From Paenibacillus gyeongsangnamensis (GTDB taxonomy: Bacteria; Bacillota; Bacilli; Paenibacillales; NBRC-103111): a DNA stretch of 33,399 nt. How positions within the stretch are numbered: the first letter of the stretch is position 1; the number at the start of each line of letters is the position of its first letter. The stretch lies in contig NZ_JAQAGZ010000041.1 in assembly GCF_027533625.1 (NCBI RefSeq), forward strand, positions 1 through 33,399, written 5' to 3'. Below the pieces are notes generated by a model. The model was not told the origin of the DNA and did not search any database. It saw only the letters and a program-made list of their open reading frames with translations. Below, piece after piece: positions 7,716 through 14,513 of the stretch. The translations under genes and the position numbers were made by a program.

Positions 7716-8600
7716 GTGAACATTCAAAAAAGCTATCAGGAACATACCGCGGCCGGAAAGCTGTATCTGGTCGGCACGCCGATCGGCAATCTGGAGGACA
7801 TGACCTACCGGGCCGTCCGTATACTGCAGGAGGTGCAGCTCATCGCGGCGGAAGATACGCGCCACACCCGCAAGCTGTTAACGCATTTCGAGATCTCGAC
7901 CAGGCTCGTGAGCTATCACGAGCACAATAAGCATGCCAGCGGGCCTGAGCTGATCCGGCTGCTGAAGGGCGGTGACAGCATCGCGCTCGTCAGCGATGCG
8001 GGACTCCCGGCCATCTGCGACCCCGGCGCAGATTTGGTCCGGATGGCCGTGGAAGAGGCCATCGACGTCATTCCCGTGCCGGGCGCGAACGCGGCGCTGT
8101 CGGCTCTCATCATGTCGGGGCTGCCAACCGACAAGTTCAAGTTCCTCGGCTTCCTGCCGCGGGACAAGAAGCCGCTCACCCAAGAGCTGGCCGCGGTAAA
8201 CCGCGAGCAGGCCACGCTCCTCTGCTACGAGTCGCCGCACCGGCTCGTGAAGACGCTCTCCGCGATGGAGGCCGCCTTCGGCCCGGATCGCGAGATTGTC
8301 CTCGTGCGCGAGCTGACCAAGCGCTACGAGGAAGCCCTCCGCGGTACGCTCGCGGAGGCGCTCCTGCACCTCGCGGAGCATCCCGCGCAGGGCGAGTACG
8401 TCGTCGTCGTCCGCGGCGCCGAGGATGACCCTTCCGCCCCGCGCAGCGAGGACGCCTGGTGGGCCGGCCTCACGGCCGAGGAGCACGTAGCCCGCTACGA
8501 GGCCGACGGCCTGGACCGCAAGGAGGCGCTGAAGCGCGCCGCCTCCGACCTGGGCGTCCCTAAGCGCGAGCTGTATAACCAGCTTCACCGGGATTCGTAG
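7716..8600 (+). CDS. rsmI: 16S rRNA (cytidine-2'-O)-methyltransferase RsmI
   Basis: Methylates the ribose of C1402 in 16S rRNA using SAM, which tunes decoding in the P site. The protein has 294 residues of the tetrapyrrole methylase fold. Motifs are LYLVGTPIGNLEDMTYRA near the N-terminus, AEDTRHTRKLL, SYHEHN, and the SAM-loop phrase LVSDAGLPAICDPG. A C-terminal helical region starts at AWWAGLTAEEHV. The start is GTG at 7716, supported by GAGGGG 7 bases upstream. The frame remains open to 7671, but that part overlaps yabB. GC content climbs sharply towards the 3' end. The gene is followed by a 670-base non-coding repeat region. Confidence 0.95.
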   Translation: MNIQKSYQEHTAAGKLYLVGTPIGNLEDMTYRAVRILQEVQLIAAEDTRHTRKLLTHFEISTRLVSYHEHNKHASGPELIRLLKGGDSIALVSDAGLPAICDPGADLVRMAVEEAIDVIPVPGANAALSALIMSGLPTDKFKFLGFLPRDKKPLTQELAAVNREQATLLCYESPHRLVKTLSAMEAAFGPDREIVLVRELTKRYEEALRGTLAEALLHLAEHPAQGEYVVVVRGAEDDPSAPRSEDAWWAGLTAEEHVARYEADGLDRKEALKRAASDLGVPKRELYNQLHRDS

Positions 8601-8657
8601 GGGGAGAAGTAGGCTTTCAAGGAAGTTGGTTGCGATGCTGCGTAGCAGCGGGCTATG

Positions 8658-8873
8658 CTTTTGACCTTGCTTTTGACCTTGCTTTTGACCTTGCTTTTGA
8701 CCTTGCTTTTGACCTTGCTTTTGACCTTGCTTTTGACCTTGCTTTTGACCTTGCTTTTGCTCTTGCTTTTGCTCTTGCTTTTGCTCTTGCTTTTGCTCTT
8801 GCCTTTGCGCTTGCCCTTGCTCTTGCCCTTGCTCTTGCCCTTGCTCTTGCTTTTGCTCTTGCTTTTGCTCTTG
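8658..8873. repeat. 12-bp tandem repeat (minisatellite), 18 units
   Basis: Eighteen successive 12-bp units run without any length change. The first eight read CTTTTGACCTTG and the next four CTTTTGCTCTTG. Then come one CCTTTGCGCTTG, three CCCTTGCTCTTG and two more CTTTTGCTCTTG. A decayed unit follows to about 8890. Each unit is itself two related 6-mers. Because 12 is a multiple of 3, most frames on both strands stay open and give low-complexity strings such as repeated LLLT or KSKV. I see no ribosome site or start for any of them and treat the block as non-coding. Confidence 0.92.
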
Positions 8874-9010
8874 CCTTGCTCTTGACCTGCTCGAACAGGA
8901 GCTTGCAAGGCTTGCCTTGCAGGGCGGGGATACGGTGGTCATGCCTGCAACATCGCACAAACGTCGGCGCACACTCGGCCCTTCCACGTAAGAACGCCGC
9001 CGTGAAGCGG

Positions 9011-9060
9011 GTCCGAGCCGACCCAACCGCCATCCCAAGCGGCGGCAGGTCGGCTCGGAC
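9011..9060. repeat. Large perfect palindrome
   Basis: GTCCGAGCCGACC (9011-9023) and GGTCGGCTCGGAC (9048-9060) are perfect 13-bp inverted arms. A second stem CCGCC/GGCGG (9027-9031 and 9041-9045) lies within. There is no T-tract on either side, so it is not a standard terminator. Confidence 0.75.
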
Positions 9061-9102
9061 GAAAAGCGCTCCCTCCACCAACTGCTCGCCGAAGCGTGGG
9101 GT

Positions 9103-9122
9103 CCAGGGGCGGGAGCCCCTGG
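9103..9122. repeat. GC-rich hairpin
   Basis: CCAGGGGC and GCCCCTGG pair perfectly around a GGGA loop. The surrounding 9095-9160 is very G-rich on the + strand. No gene is visible from 8890 to 9165. Confidence 0.6.
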
Positions 9123-9165
9123 GGTCCCCCGGGGGGGATTTAGGGGGCGCCACCGGCAGTGGCTC

Positions 9166-9199
9166 AAAAAGAATCCCCGATCCATAAAGGATCGGGGAT
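9166..9199 (-). terminator. Terminator of abrB
   Basis: ATCCCCGATCC (9173-9183) and GGATCGGGGAT (9189-9199) are perfect 11-bp arms. Reading the minus strand, the hairpin is followed by TCTTTTT, so it ends the leftward abrB transcript. It may also stop rightward transcripts poorly, since no T-tract lies on that side. Confidence 0.8.
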
Positions 9200-9269
9200 A
9201 TAGAGGAGATATGAAAAAGGTTAGAATTACCTTAGTTAAAATTGCTAACTTTATTATAACCTATTTTTT

Positions 9270-9524
9270 TTATTTTGTCACAGGTATTGGCATTTCGGAT
9301 AAGCAATCGTGGCAAACAATTTTTCCTTTGAAATAAGACACGTTCTCAGCGTTGCCGCAGAAGATACAAGCAGGCTCATATTTCTTCAGCATGATGCGCT
9401 CGCCGTCCACATAAATTTCCAAAGCGTCCTTCTCTCCGATGCCGAGCGTTCTGCGCAATTCAATCGGAATAACAACGCGGCCCAATTCGTCAACTTTTCT
9501 CACGATTCCTGTAGATTTCATCAT
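9270..9524 (-). CDS. abrB: Transition-state regulator AbrB with C-terminal Cys-pair tail
   Basis: A DNA-binding repressor of post-exponential genes. The 84-residue protein starts MMKSTGIVRKVDELGRVV and continues with PIELRRTLGIGEKDALEIYV, the swapped-hairpin SpoVT-AbrB fold of B. subtilis AbrB. The C-terminal half differs from B. subtilis: it carries CIFCG and CHDC pairs, a likely zinc site. ATG codons at 9524 and 9521 are both usable, and AGAGGGG lies about 9 bases before the first. The longer frame to 9566 has no ribosome site. It is transcribed leftward from a good promoter (9591-9619) and a Spo0A box lies just downstream of that promoter, as expected for Spo0A repression. In B. subtilis, metS follows abrB; here it does not. 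Confidence 0.93.
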   Translation of the reverse strand: MMKSTGIVRKVDELGRVVIPIELRRTLGIGEKDALEIYVDGERIMLKKYEPACIFCGNAENVSYFKGKIVCHDCLSEMPIPVTK

Positions 9525-9568
9525 TAATAAATTCCCCTCTCTAAGAAGTAAAAAAATAATCGCCATGT

Positions 9569-9575
9569 TTCGACA
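9569..9575 (-). promoter_or_regulatory. Spo0A box downstream of the abrB promoter
   Basis: TGTCGAA on the minus strand matches the 0A box consensus exactly. It lies about 16 bases past the abrB -10 element. In B. subtilis, phosphorylated Spo0A represses abrB from boxes just downstream of the start site, so placement fits. Confidence 0.7.
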
Positions 9576-9590
9576 TAATTCTCTTTACTT

Positions 9591-9619
9591 ATGATACCAA
9601 CCATTCCCATAATAGTCAA
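9591..9619 (-). promoter_or_regulatory. Sigma-A promoter of abrB
   Basis: On the minus strand, -35 TTGACT (9614-9619) and -10 TATCAT (9591-9596) are separated by exactly 17 bases. Start of transcription is expected near 9584. Confidence 0.7.
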
Positions 9620-9809
9620 CATTAAATTAAGAGATTCTAATGCTATGATTTGGGAATTGAGGATTTTTTGACAAATTATTTAATGCAAATGCGACTAAAA
9701 TTGTGATGCTTCTCACAAAATCTAGCGAAATTTCATTGTTCTTGAAGGAGTTTCAAATTCGAAATCGAAAGTGTTTGTCAACCAAAAAAGGAATTGAAAA
9801 GGGAATGAA

Positions 9810-9860
9810 TTCGACAAAATTCGACATAATATTTGATTTTCATCCGACATTCATGTCGAA
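9810..9860 (+). promoter_or_regulatory. Cluster of three Spo0A boxes before the HD-domain gene
   Basis: TTCGACA occurs at 9810-9816 and 9820-9826, and its complement TGTCGAA at 9854-9860. A near match, TCCGACA, lies at 9843-9849. All fit the 0A box (TGTCGAA in either orientation). The last forms part of the palindrome CGACAT-TC-ATGTCG. The cluster ends 12 bases before the AAAGGAGG ribosome site, a position more suited to repression than activation. The whole 9567-9887 intergenic region is AT-rich. Confidence 0.6.
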
Positions 9861-9887
9861 AACAAAAGTTTTAAAGGAGGTTAGCTC

Positions 9888-11165
9888 ATGACCGCTCCCT
9901 TGAGTGAAGAAAAAGTATTTAAAGATCCGGTTCACAAGTACATTTATGTTCAGGATCAAACCATCTGGGATTTGATCAACACGAAGGAATTTCAAAGGCT
10001 GCGCCGGATCAGGCAGCTCGGCACCTGCTTCCTGACCTTCCACGGGGCCGAGCACAGCCGCTTCTCGCATTCGCTCGGCGTATACGAAATCACACGCAAG
10101 ATCCTCTCGCAATTCGAGCGCAATCAGTTCGAGGATTGGCCGAAAGAGGAACGGCTGCTTTGTCTTTGCGCCGCGCTGCTGCATGACGTTGGCCACGGGC
10201 CCTTCTCGCATTCCATTGAGAAAACGTTCGGCACCCATCATGAGGAGTGGTCCTGCCGCATCGTCCTCGGCGACACGGAGGTTAACCGCGTGCTGCGCGA
10301 GGTCTCGCCGGAGTTTCCTGCGAAAGTGGCCGGCGTCATCGCCAAAACGTATTCGCGCGAAATCGTCGTAAGCCTTATTTCGAGTCAGCTCGACGCCGAC
10401 CGCATGGATTATTTGCTCCGAGATGCGTATTTTACCGGAGTAAATTACGGCACCTTCGATCTGGAGCGGATTCTGCGGGTCATGCGTCCGTATCGAGGCC
10501 ACATTGTGGTCAAGGAAAGCGGGATGCACGCGGTGGAGGATTACTTGATGTCCAGATACCAAATGTACTGGCAGGTGTACTTTCACCCCGTCACGCGCAG
10601 CGCCGAAGCCGTGCTTCATAAAGTATTCGAGCGGGCCAAGCAATTATTTGAGGAGGGGTACCGGTTCGGCTTTATGATCCATCCGCTGGAGAAGCTATTC
10701 CGCAGGGAGCTGACCACCCAGGATTACTTCCTTCTGGATGAAGCGTTTATGCAGACTGTACTGATGCAGTGGACCTTTGAAGACGATCCGATTCTTGCCG
10801 ACCTGAGCTCACGATTTCTTCAGCGGCATCTCTTTAAATACGTTACGCTGGACCGGCTGGACGTGCAGCAGCTGGAGAAGCTTCGTGCCGCGATGAATGA
10901 ACTGGGCTGGGACCCCTCGTTTTATATGGAAATTGATTTTCCTTCCGACCTTTCGTATGATGTTTACCGTCCGGGAGATCATGATGAGAAGCTCCCGATT
11001 CTGCTGCTCGACTCCAAGGACAGCTTAACGGAGATTTCCCGAAAATCCGAGATCGTCCGTTCGATCAGTGGATTTCATATGGGAAAATACCACCTTTATT
11101 ACCCGCAGGAGCTTCCAATCAATCAACTGGAGCCGGGCATAAGGAAAATATTTCAAATTGAATAA
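9888..11165 (+). CDS. HD-domain phosphohydrolase, SAMHD1/YwfO type
   Basis: A metal-dependent HD-superfamily enzyme of 425 residues, resembling B. subtilis YwfO and the dNTP triphosphohydrolase group. The metal ligands are visible: His in HSRFSHSLGV near residue 56, His-Asp in LLHDVGHGPFSHS near residue 99, and a distal Asp in SSQLDADRMDYLLRD near residue 168. The N-terminus KVFKDPVHKYIYV is typical of the family. Activity on dNTPs is inferred from the family, not shown. The start ATG has AAAGGAGG 7 bases upstream. The gene is divergent from abrB and occupies the place where B. subtilis has metS. Spo0A boxes precede it. Confidence 0.88.
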   Translation: MTAPLSEEKVFKDPVHKYIYVQDQTIWDLINTKEFQRLRRIRQLGTCFLTFHGAEHSRFSHSLGVYEITRKILSQFERNQFEDWPKEERLLCLCAALLHDVGHGPFSHSIEKTFGTHHEEWSCRIVLGDTEVNRVLREVSPEFPAKVAGVIAKTYSREIVVSLISSQLDADRMDYLLRDAYFTGVNYGTFDLERILRVMRPYRGHIVVKESGMHAVEDYLMSRYQMYWQVYFHPVTRSAEAVLHKVFERAKQLFEEGYRFGFMIHPLEKLFRRELTTQDYFLLDEAFMQTVLMQWTFEDDPILADLSSRFLQRHLFKYVTLDRLDVQQLEKLRAAMNELGWDPSFYMEIDFPSDLSYDVYRPGDHDEKLPILLLDSKDSLTEISRKSEIVRSISGFHMGKYHLYYPQELPINQLEPGIRKIFQIE

Positions 11166-11245
11166 TTTCCCAATGGATCCAGGCTTTGTACTGCAATAAA
11201 TATAGAAAACTTTAGGACTTCAAAGAACGGAAAAGAGGTACAGCC

Positions 11246-12013
11246 ATGCTTATCGACACACATGCCCATTTAAACGCCGCGGCTTTCGATGAAGATCGAC
11301 ATGACGTCATCCGGCGCGCAGTTGAACAAGGAATTAGTCGAATTGTCAACGTCGGATTTAATCGAGAAACGATCCCCAGCTCCCTCGCGCTGGCGGAGCA
11401 ATACGATTTTATTTATTCGACAGTCGGTTGGCATCCGACCGACGCCAAAGACATGACGCAGGAGGACCTGGAATGGATCGAGTCGCTCTGCAGCCATAAG
11501 AAGGTCGTCGCTATAGGCGAGATTGGTCTCGATTACTATTGGGATACGTCGCCCAAGGAGGTGCAGGACCGGGTCTTCCGCGAACAAATCCGTCTGGCCC
11601 GCAAGATGGGTTTACCGATCGTGATTCATAACCGGGACGCCCATCATGACGTCGTAAAGACGCTGCGGGAGGAAAAAGCCCATGAGGTCGGAGGCGTGAT
11701 GCATTGCTATTCCGGCAGCTGGGAAACGGCCCGCATGTGTCTGGACATGAACTTCTATATCTCCTTCGGCGGACCGGTTACGTTCAAGAACGCCAAGCAG
11801 CCGAAGGAAGTGCTCGCCCAGGTGCCGCTTGATCGTCTCCTTATCGAAACCGACGCTCCCTACCTCGCTCCGCACCCTTACCGGGGCAAGCGAAACGAAA
11901 CCTCTTATGTTCGTTTAGTCGCTGAAACGGCAGCCGAAATCAAGGGCTTGTCTCTAGAAGAGCTTGCCGAAGCTACTACGCGAAATGCGATAAAACTTTT
12001 CGGTTTAACGTGA
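11246..12013 (+). CDS. tatD: TatD-family metal-dependent hydrolase (YabD)
   Basis: A TIM-barrel metal hydrolase, 255 residues, of the TatD DNase family (3'-5' exonuclease activity in E. coli TatD). It has the HAH signature in DTHAHLNAAAFDEDR at the N-terminus, GEIGLDYYWDTSPKE near residue 92, VIHNRDAHHD near residue 127, MHCYSGS near residue 151 and ETDAPYLAPHPYRGKRNE near residue 201. These are the expected metal ligands. The ATG follows AAAAGAGGTACAGCC. It precedes a transcription stop and the riboswitch-controlled yabE gene, as B. subtilis yabD precedes yabE. Confidence 0.94.
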   Translation: MLIDTHAHLNAAAFDEDRHDVIRRAVEQGISRIVNVGFNRETIPSSLALAEQYDFIYSTVGWHPTDAKDMTQEDLEWIESLCSHKKVVAIGEIGLDYYWDTSPKEVQDRVFREQIRLARKMGLPIVIHNRDAHHDVVKTLREEKAHEVGGVMHCYSGSWETARMCLDMNFYISFGGPVTFKNAKQPKEVLAQVPLDRLLIETDAPYLAPHPYRGKRNETSYVRLVAETAAEIKGLSLEELAEATTRNAIKLFGLT

Positions 12014-12014
12014 A

Positions 12015-12048
12015 GCTAAGAGGGGGTATGGACAGCCCTTTTTTTAGC
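12015..12048 (+). terminator. Terminator after tatD
   Basis: GCTAAGAGGG (12015-12024) pairs with CCCTTTTTTTAGC ending at 12048. The T-tract is part of the lower stem. A second terminator follows downstream. Confidence 0.55.
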
Positions 12049-12124
12049 GTAAACTAGATAAACCAAGAAAAATAGGTCAAATCGTACGTCATACAAAGAG
12101 AAAGAAGGGTTTAGTCTATAGATT

Positions 12125-12166
12125 GAGCGATTTTTCATCATATCGGTCTAAAATCGCTCTTTTTTT
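12125..12166 (+). terminator. Second terminator downstream of tatD
   Basis: GAGCGATTTT (12125-12134) and AAAATCGCTC (12150-12159) are perfect 10-bp arms followed by a run of T residues. It insulates the riboswitch transcript from tatD. Confidence 0.85.
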
Positions 12167-12180
12167 CAAAGTTTGTATGC

Positions 12181-12210
12181 TTTACAACTTTACCCTCGGC
12201 ATCGTAAACT
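12181..12210 (+). promoter_or_regulatory. Candidate promoter for the riboswitch-yabE transcript
   Basis: TTTACA (12181-12186) and TAAACT (12205-12210) with an 18-base spacer, 38 bases before the riboswitch core. The match is moderate. Confidence 0.4.
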
Positions 12211-12247
12211 CAATATTAACTTCATACGATTACCAATTTTCCAACAT

Positions 12248-12408
12248 CGCTGAGTTTCCGTAAGGGAAACGGGGGAACCGTTAGCGCGGCAGTCCGGGTC
12301 GAAGTCATGATTCGGCAGTCCAAGTTTTGGGGTGAATCCTAGGGATACTTCGTATGCTCTGGGTAGGGCGACTCTCAAGTCCGAATCCGTCAGCTAACCT
12401 CGTAAGCG
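12248..12408 (+). promoter_or_regulatory. ydaO/yuaA-type c-di-AMP riboswitch
   Basis: The core carries the class's conserved blocks in order: CGCTGAGTTTCCG, then AACGGGGGAACC, GGGGTGAATCC, AGGGCGACTCTCAAGTCC, and the 3' signature built on CCGTCAGCTAACCTCGTA and ending in AGCG. The last bases pair with the opening CGCT to close P1. This class binds cyclic di-AMP and usually promotes termination when bound. A terminator at 12464-12505 follows and a cell-wall protein gene lies downstream, the classic target type for this riboswitch. Confidence 0.95.
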
Positions 12409-12463
12409 TCAAGAGAGAGGTAACAATTGTCGTGTGCTTCTATTTTTCATTTGCCCAAATGAG

Positions 12464-12505
12464 AAAAAGTCACGGGAAGGTTCCTCTTCTCCGATGACTT
12501 TTTTT
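12464..12505 (+). terminator. Riboswitch-controlled terminator
   Basis: AAAAAGTCA (12464-12472) pairs with TGACTTTTT (12495-12503), with an inner CGGGAAG/CTTCTCCG pairing, followed by T residues. It lies 55 bases after the riboswitch P1 stem, so it is the probable expression platform. Confidence 0.85.
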
Positions 12506-12708
12506 GTTGTTTCCCCGTTCAATGGGATAAATGTCCAAGCCGTAAATTGATGGGAAATCCCTAGGAGGTGGCGATGGCAAGCAAGTCGATCATCTGATGG
12601 CAATAGCAGGAACAGTTGGTAATTGGATCATACATTTTACCATAGTCGCGTCAGATCTACTCATGCATAACACTCGGGTGGCGGGGCTTTTGAAGGAGGA
12701 CCGAACTA

Positions 12709-13845
12709 GTGGGCGTTGTGACTTCAGAACAAACCCATGTAAGACGATCATCCAGCATGACCTTCGCATTGCGATGGAAGCATGAAAACTTGCGTTTGAT
12801 ATCGATCATTGCTCTTATTTCATTCGCTATGACTTTCATGTTTTTGATGATGTTATACGGTACAGCTATCAAACGTGTATCGATCGTTGTGGATGGCCAG
12901 GAAAAAACGGTCAATACGAGACATTACGTTCTACAACGCATACTGGATGAGCAAGGCATCTCGGTCGGAGAGCACGACAGAGTATCGCAGCCTTTGAATG
13001 TCGCGGTGAAATCGGGAGACCGGATCACGATTGACAAGGCGAAGCCGATTACGCTGACGGCCGACGGAGAGAGCAAAACCGTGTACACCACGGGCAAGAC
13101 GGTGGGAGCCGCACTGACGGATCTGAAGATCGATCTGGGCGAGCTCGATAAGGTTACCCCGGCCCAAGAGGCGGGTTTGCCGGACAACAGCGAGATTAAA
13201 GTGGTGAGGGTCAATAAGCAATTGGAAGAGGAAACGGAGCCGATTGCATTCGAGACCGTAAAGAAGAACGATCCCCAGATCGTTAAAGGCAAGGAGCAGG
13301 TCGTCCAAGAGGGCAAAGAGGGCGTGCTGCTGAAGAAGAAGGAAAAGCTGTTCGAGGACGGCGTCCTCGTTTCCGAGCAAGTCGTGGACCAGAAGGTCCA
13401 GTCCGAGAGCGTCCAGAAGGTGGTCGCTATTGGAACGAAGAACCCGGTTGCCGTGCTGTCCGCATCCTCCCCAAGTACGGACGTGAACAAAGGCGGCGTG
13501 AATTTCCCGGTGAAGCAAGTGATTAATAATGTCACTCTGACGGCTTATTCCGCCGGTGCCTCCTCTACAGGCAAGAGCAGCGGAAACCCATCCTACGGGT
13601 TGACATCCTCAGGAGCGAGAGTAAGTGAAGGACGCACGATTGCCGTGGATCCGAAGGTGATTCCGATGGGCTGGTGGGTATATATCGACGGAATCGGTTT
13701 CCGCAGAGCGGAAGACACCGGCAGCGCGGTCAAGGGCAACGTGATCGATGTCTATTTTGACAGCAATGATTATGCCAACCGGTTCGGCACGAAGCGGGGA
13801 TATACCGTATACGTGATCGGCCCGACGAAGCCGTCGGCCGACTAA
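12709..13845 (+). CDS. yabE: YabE-type cell wall protein: DUF348, G5 and 3D domains
   Basis: A 378-residue membrane-anchored, exported protein related to B. subtilis YabE and resuscitation-promoting factors. A basic N-terminus precedes one membrane segment at about 26-47 (LISIIALISFAMTFMFLMML). Two DUF348 repeats follow (from VSIVVDGQEKTVNT and PITLTADGESKTVYTTGK), then a G5 domain around KVVRVNKQLEEETEPIAFET. The C-terminal 3D domain starts at VTLTAYSAG and has its aspartates in AVDPKVIPMG, AEDTG and VIDVYF, a likely lytic transglycosylase site. The start is GTG at 12709 with AAGGAGG upstream. Control by c-di-AMP is implied by the riboswitch and terminator before it. Confidence 0.93.
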   Translation: MGVVTSEQTHVRRSSSMTFALRWKHENLRLISIIALISFAMTFMFLMMLYGTAIKRVSIVVDGQEKTVNTRHYVLQRILDEQGISVGEHDRVSQPLNVAVKSGDRITIDKAKPITLTADGESKTVYTTGKTVGAALTDLKIDLGELDKVTPAQEAGLPDNSEIKVVRVNKQLEEETEPIAFETVKKNDPQIVKGKEQVVQEGKEGVLLKKKEKLFEDGVLVSEQVVDQKVQSESVQKVVAIGTKNPVAVLSASSPSTDVNKGGVNFPVKQVINNVTLTAYSAGASSTGKSSGNPSYGLTSSGARVSEGRTIAVDPKVIPMGWWVYIDGIGFRRAEDTGSAVKGNVIDVYFDSNDYANRFGTKRGYTVYVIGPTKPSAD

Positions 13846-13885
13846 GGGTCCGCGTGATCGGGTAGACTCATGATATAAAATAGTT

Positions 13886-13924
13886 GAAAGAAGAGGCATT
13901 CCCTTGCCGGGACCTCTTCTTTTT
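13886..13924 (+). terminator. Terminator after yabE
   Basis: AGAAGAGG (13889-13896) and CCTCTTCT (13913-13920) pair perfectly, followed by TTTT. The rnmV frame upstream of 13956 runs through it, which supports the later start. Confidence 0.8.
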
Positions 13925-13955
13925 CTGCTTGTATGGAAAGAAGGATGGAAGTGCG

Positions 13956-14513
13956 ATGATTAAGGAAATCATTGTTGTAGAAGGAAAGGACGATACCGTC
14001 GCCATCAAGCGGGCGGTCGAAGCGGAGACGATCGAGACGGGCGGCTCGGCGATCAACAAGGATATCATTAAACGGATCCGCCTGGCCCAGCAACGCAGAG
14101 GCGTCATCGTATTCACGGACCCGGACCATGCCGGAGAACGGATCCGTAAGATTATCGCCTCCCAGGTACCGGGCTGCAAACATGCCTTCCTGTCCCAGGA
14201 GGAGGCTTCAAGCAAAGGGGATATCGGGGTGGAGAACGCTTCGGCGGAAGCGATCCGCAGGGCGCTCGAGCAGGTGAAGACCGATTACCGCGCGGCGGCG
14301 TCGGTCATCACGATGGAGGATTTGATCGGCGCAGGACTGATCGTCCATCCGCAGGCTGCCGCCAGAAGACTCGCCATCGGCAAGCTGCTGGGCATCGGCT
14401 ACTGCAACGGCAAGCAATTTTACAACCGGTGCCGGATGTTTCAAATTTCACGGGAGGAATTTGCGGCGGCGTACCGGAAATTAGAGGAGGAAGAAGGAAC
14501 GCATCATGAATAA
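13956..14513 (+). CDS. rnmV: Ribonuclease M5
   Basis: Cleaves the 5S rRNA precursor to the mature form on the ribosome, with help from L18. The 185-residue protein has an N-terminal Toprim domain: IIVVEGKDDTVAIKRA supplies the catalytic Glu, VIVFTDPDHAGERIRK the Asp-x-Asp pair, and FLSQEEA follows. A C-terminal rRNA-binding region ends in KLEEEEGTHHE. I chose the ATG at 13956 with AAGGATGG upstream rather than 13884, because the earlier part lies in the yabE terminator and is not conserved. Its last 8 bases overlap ksgA, so the two should be co-translated. Confidence 0.95.
   Translation: MIKEIIVVEGKDDTVAIKRAVEAETIETGGSAINKDIIKRIRLAQQRRGVIVFTDPDHAGERIRKIIASQVPGCKHAFLSQEEASSKGDIGVENASAEAIRRALEQVKTDYRAAASVITMEDLIGAGLIVHPQAAARRLAIGKLLGIGYCNGKQFYNRCRMFQISREEFAAAYRKLEEEEGTHHE

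Noticed and set aside
8655..8890. CRISPR array
   Set aside because: Units are 12 bp and directly adjacent without unique spacers, so this is a tandem repeat.
8585..8908. Lys/Ser-rich minus-strand frame, resembling a basic repeat protein
   Set aside because: The 12-bp unit opens several frames on both strands alike, and this one has no ribosome site upstream and no conserved ends.
7878..9185. 435-residue minus-strand open frame through rsmI and the minisatellite
   Set aside because: Its first part is low-complexity repeat translation and its rest is antisense to rsmI, kept open by high GC. No ribosome site or recognisable domain.
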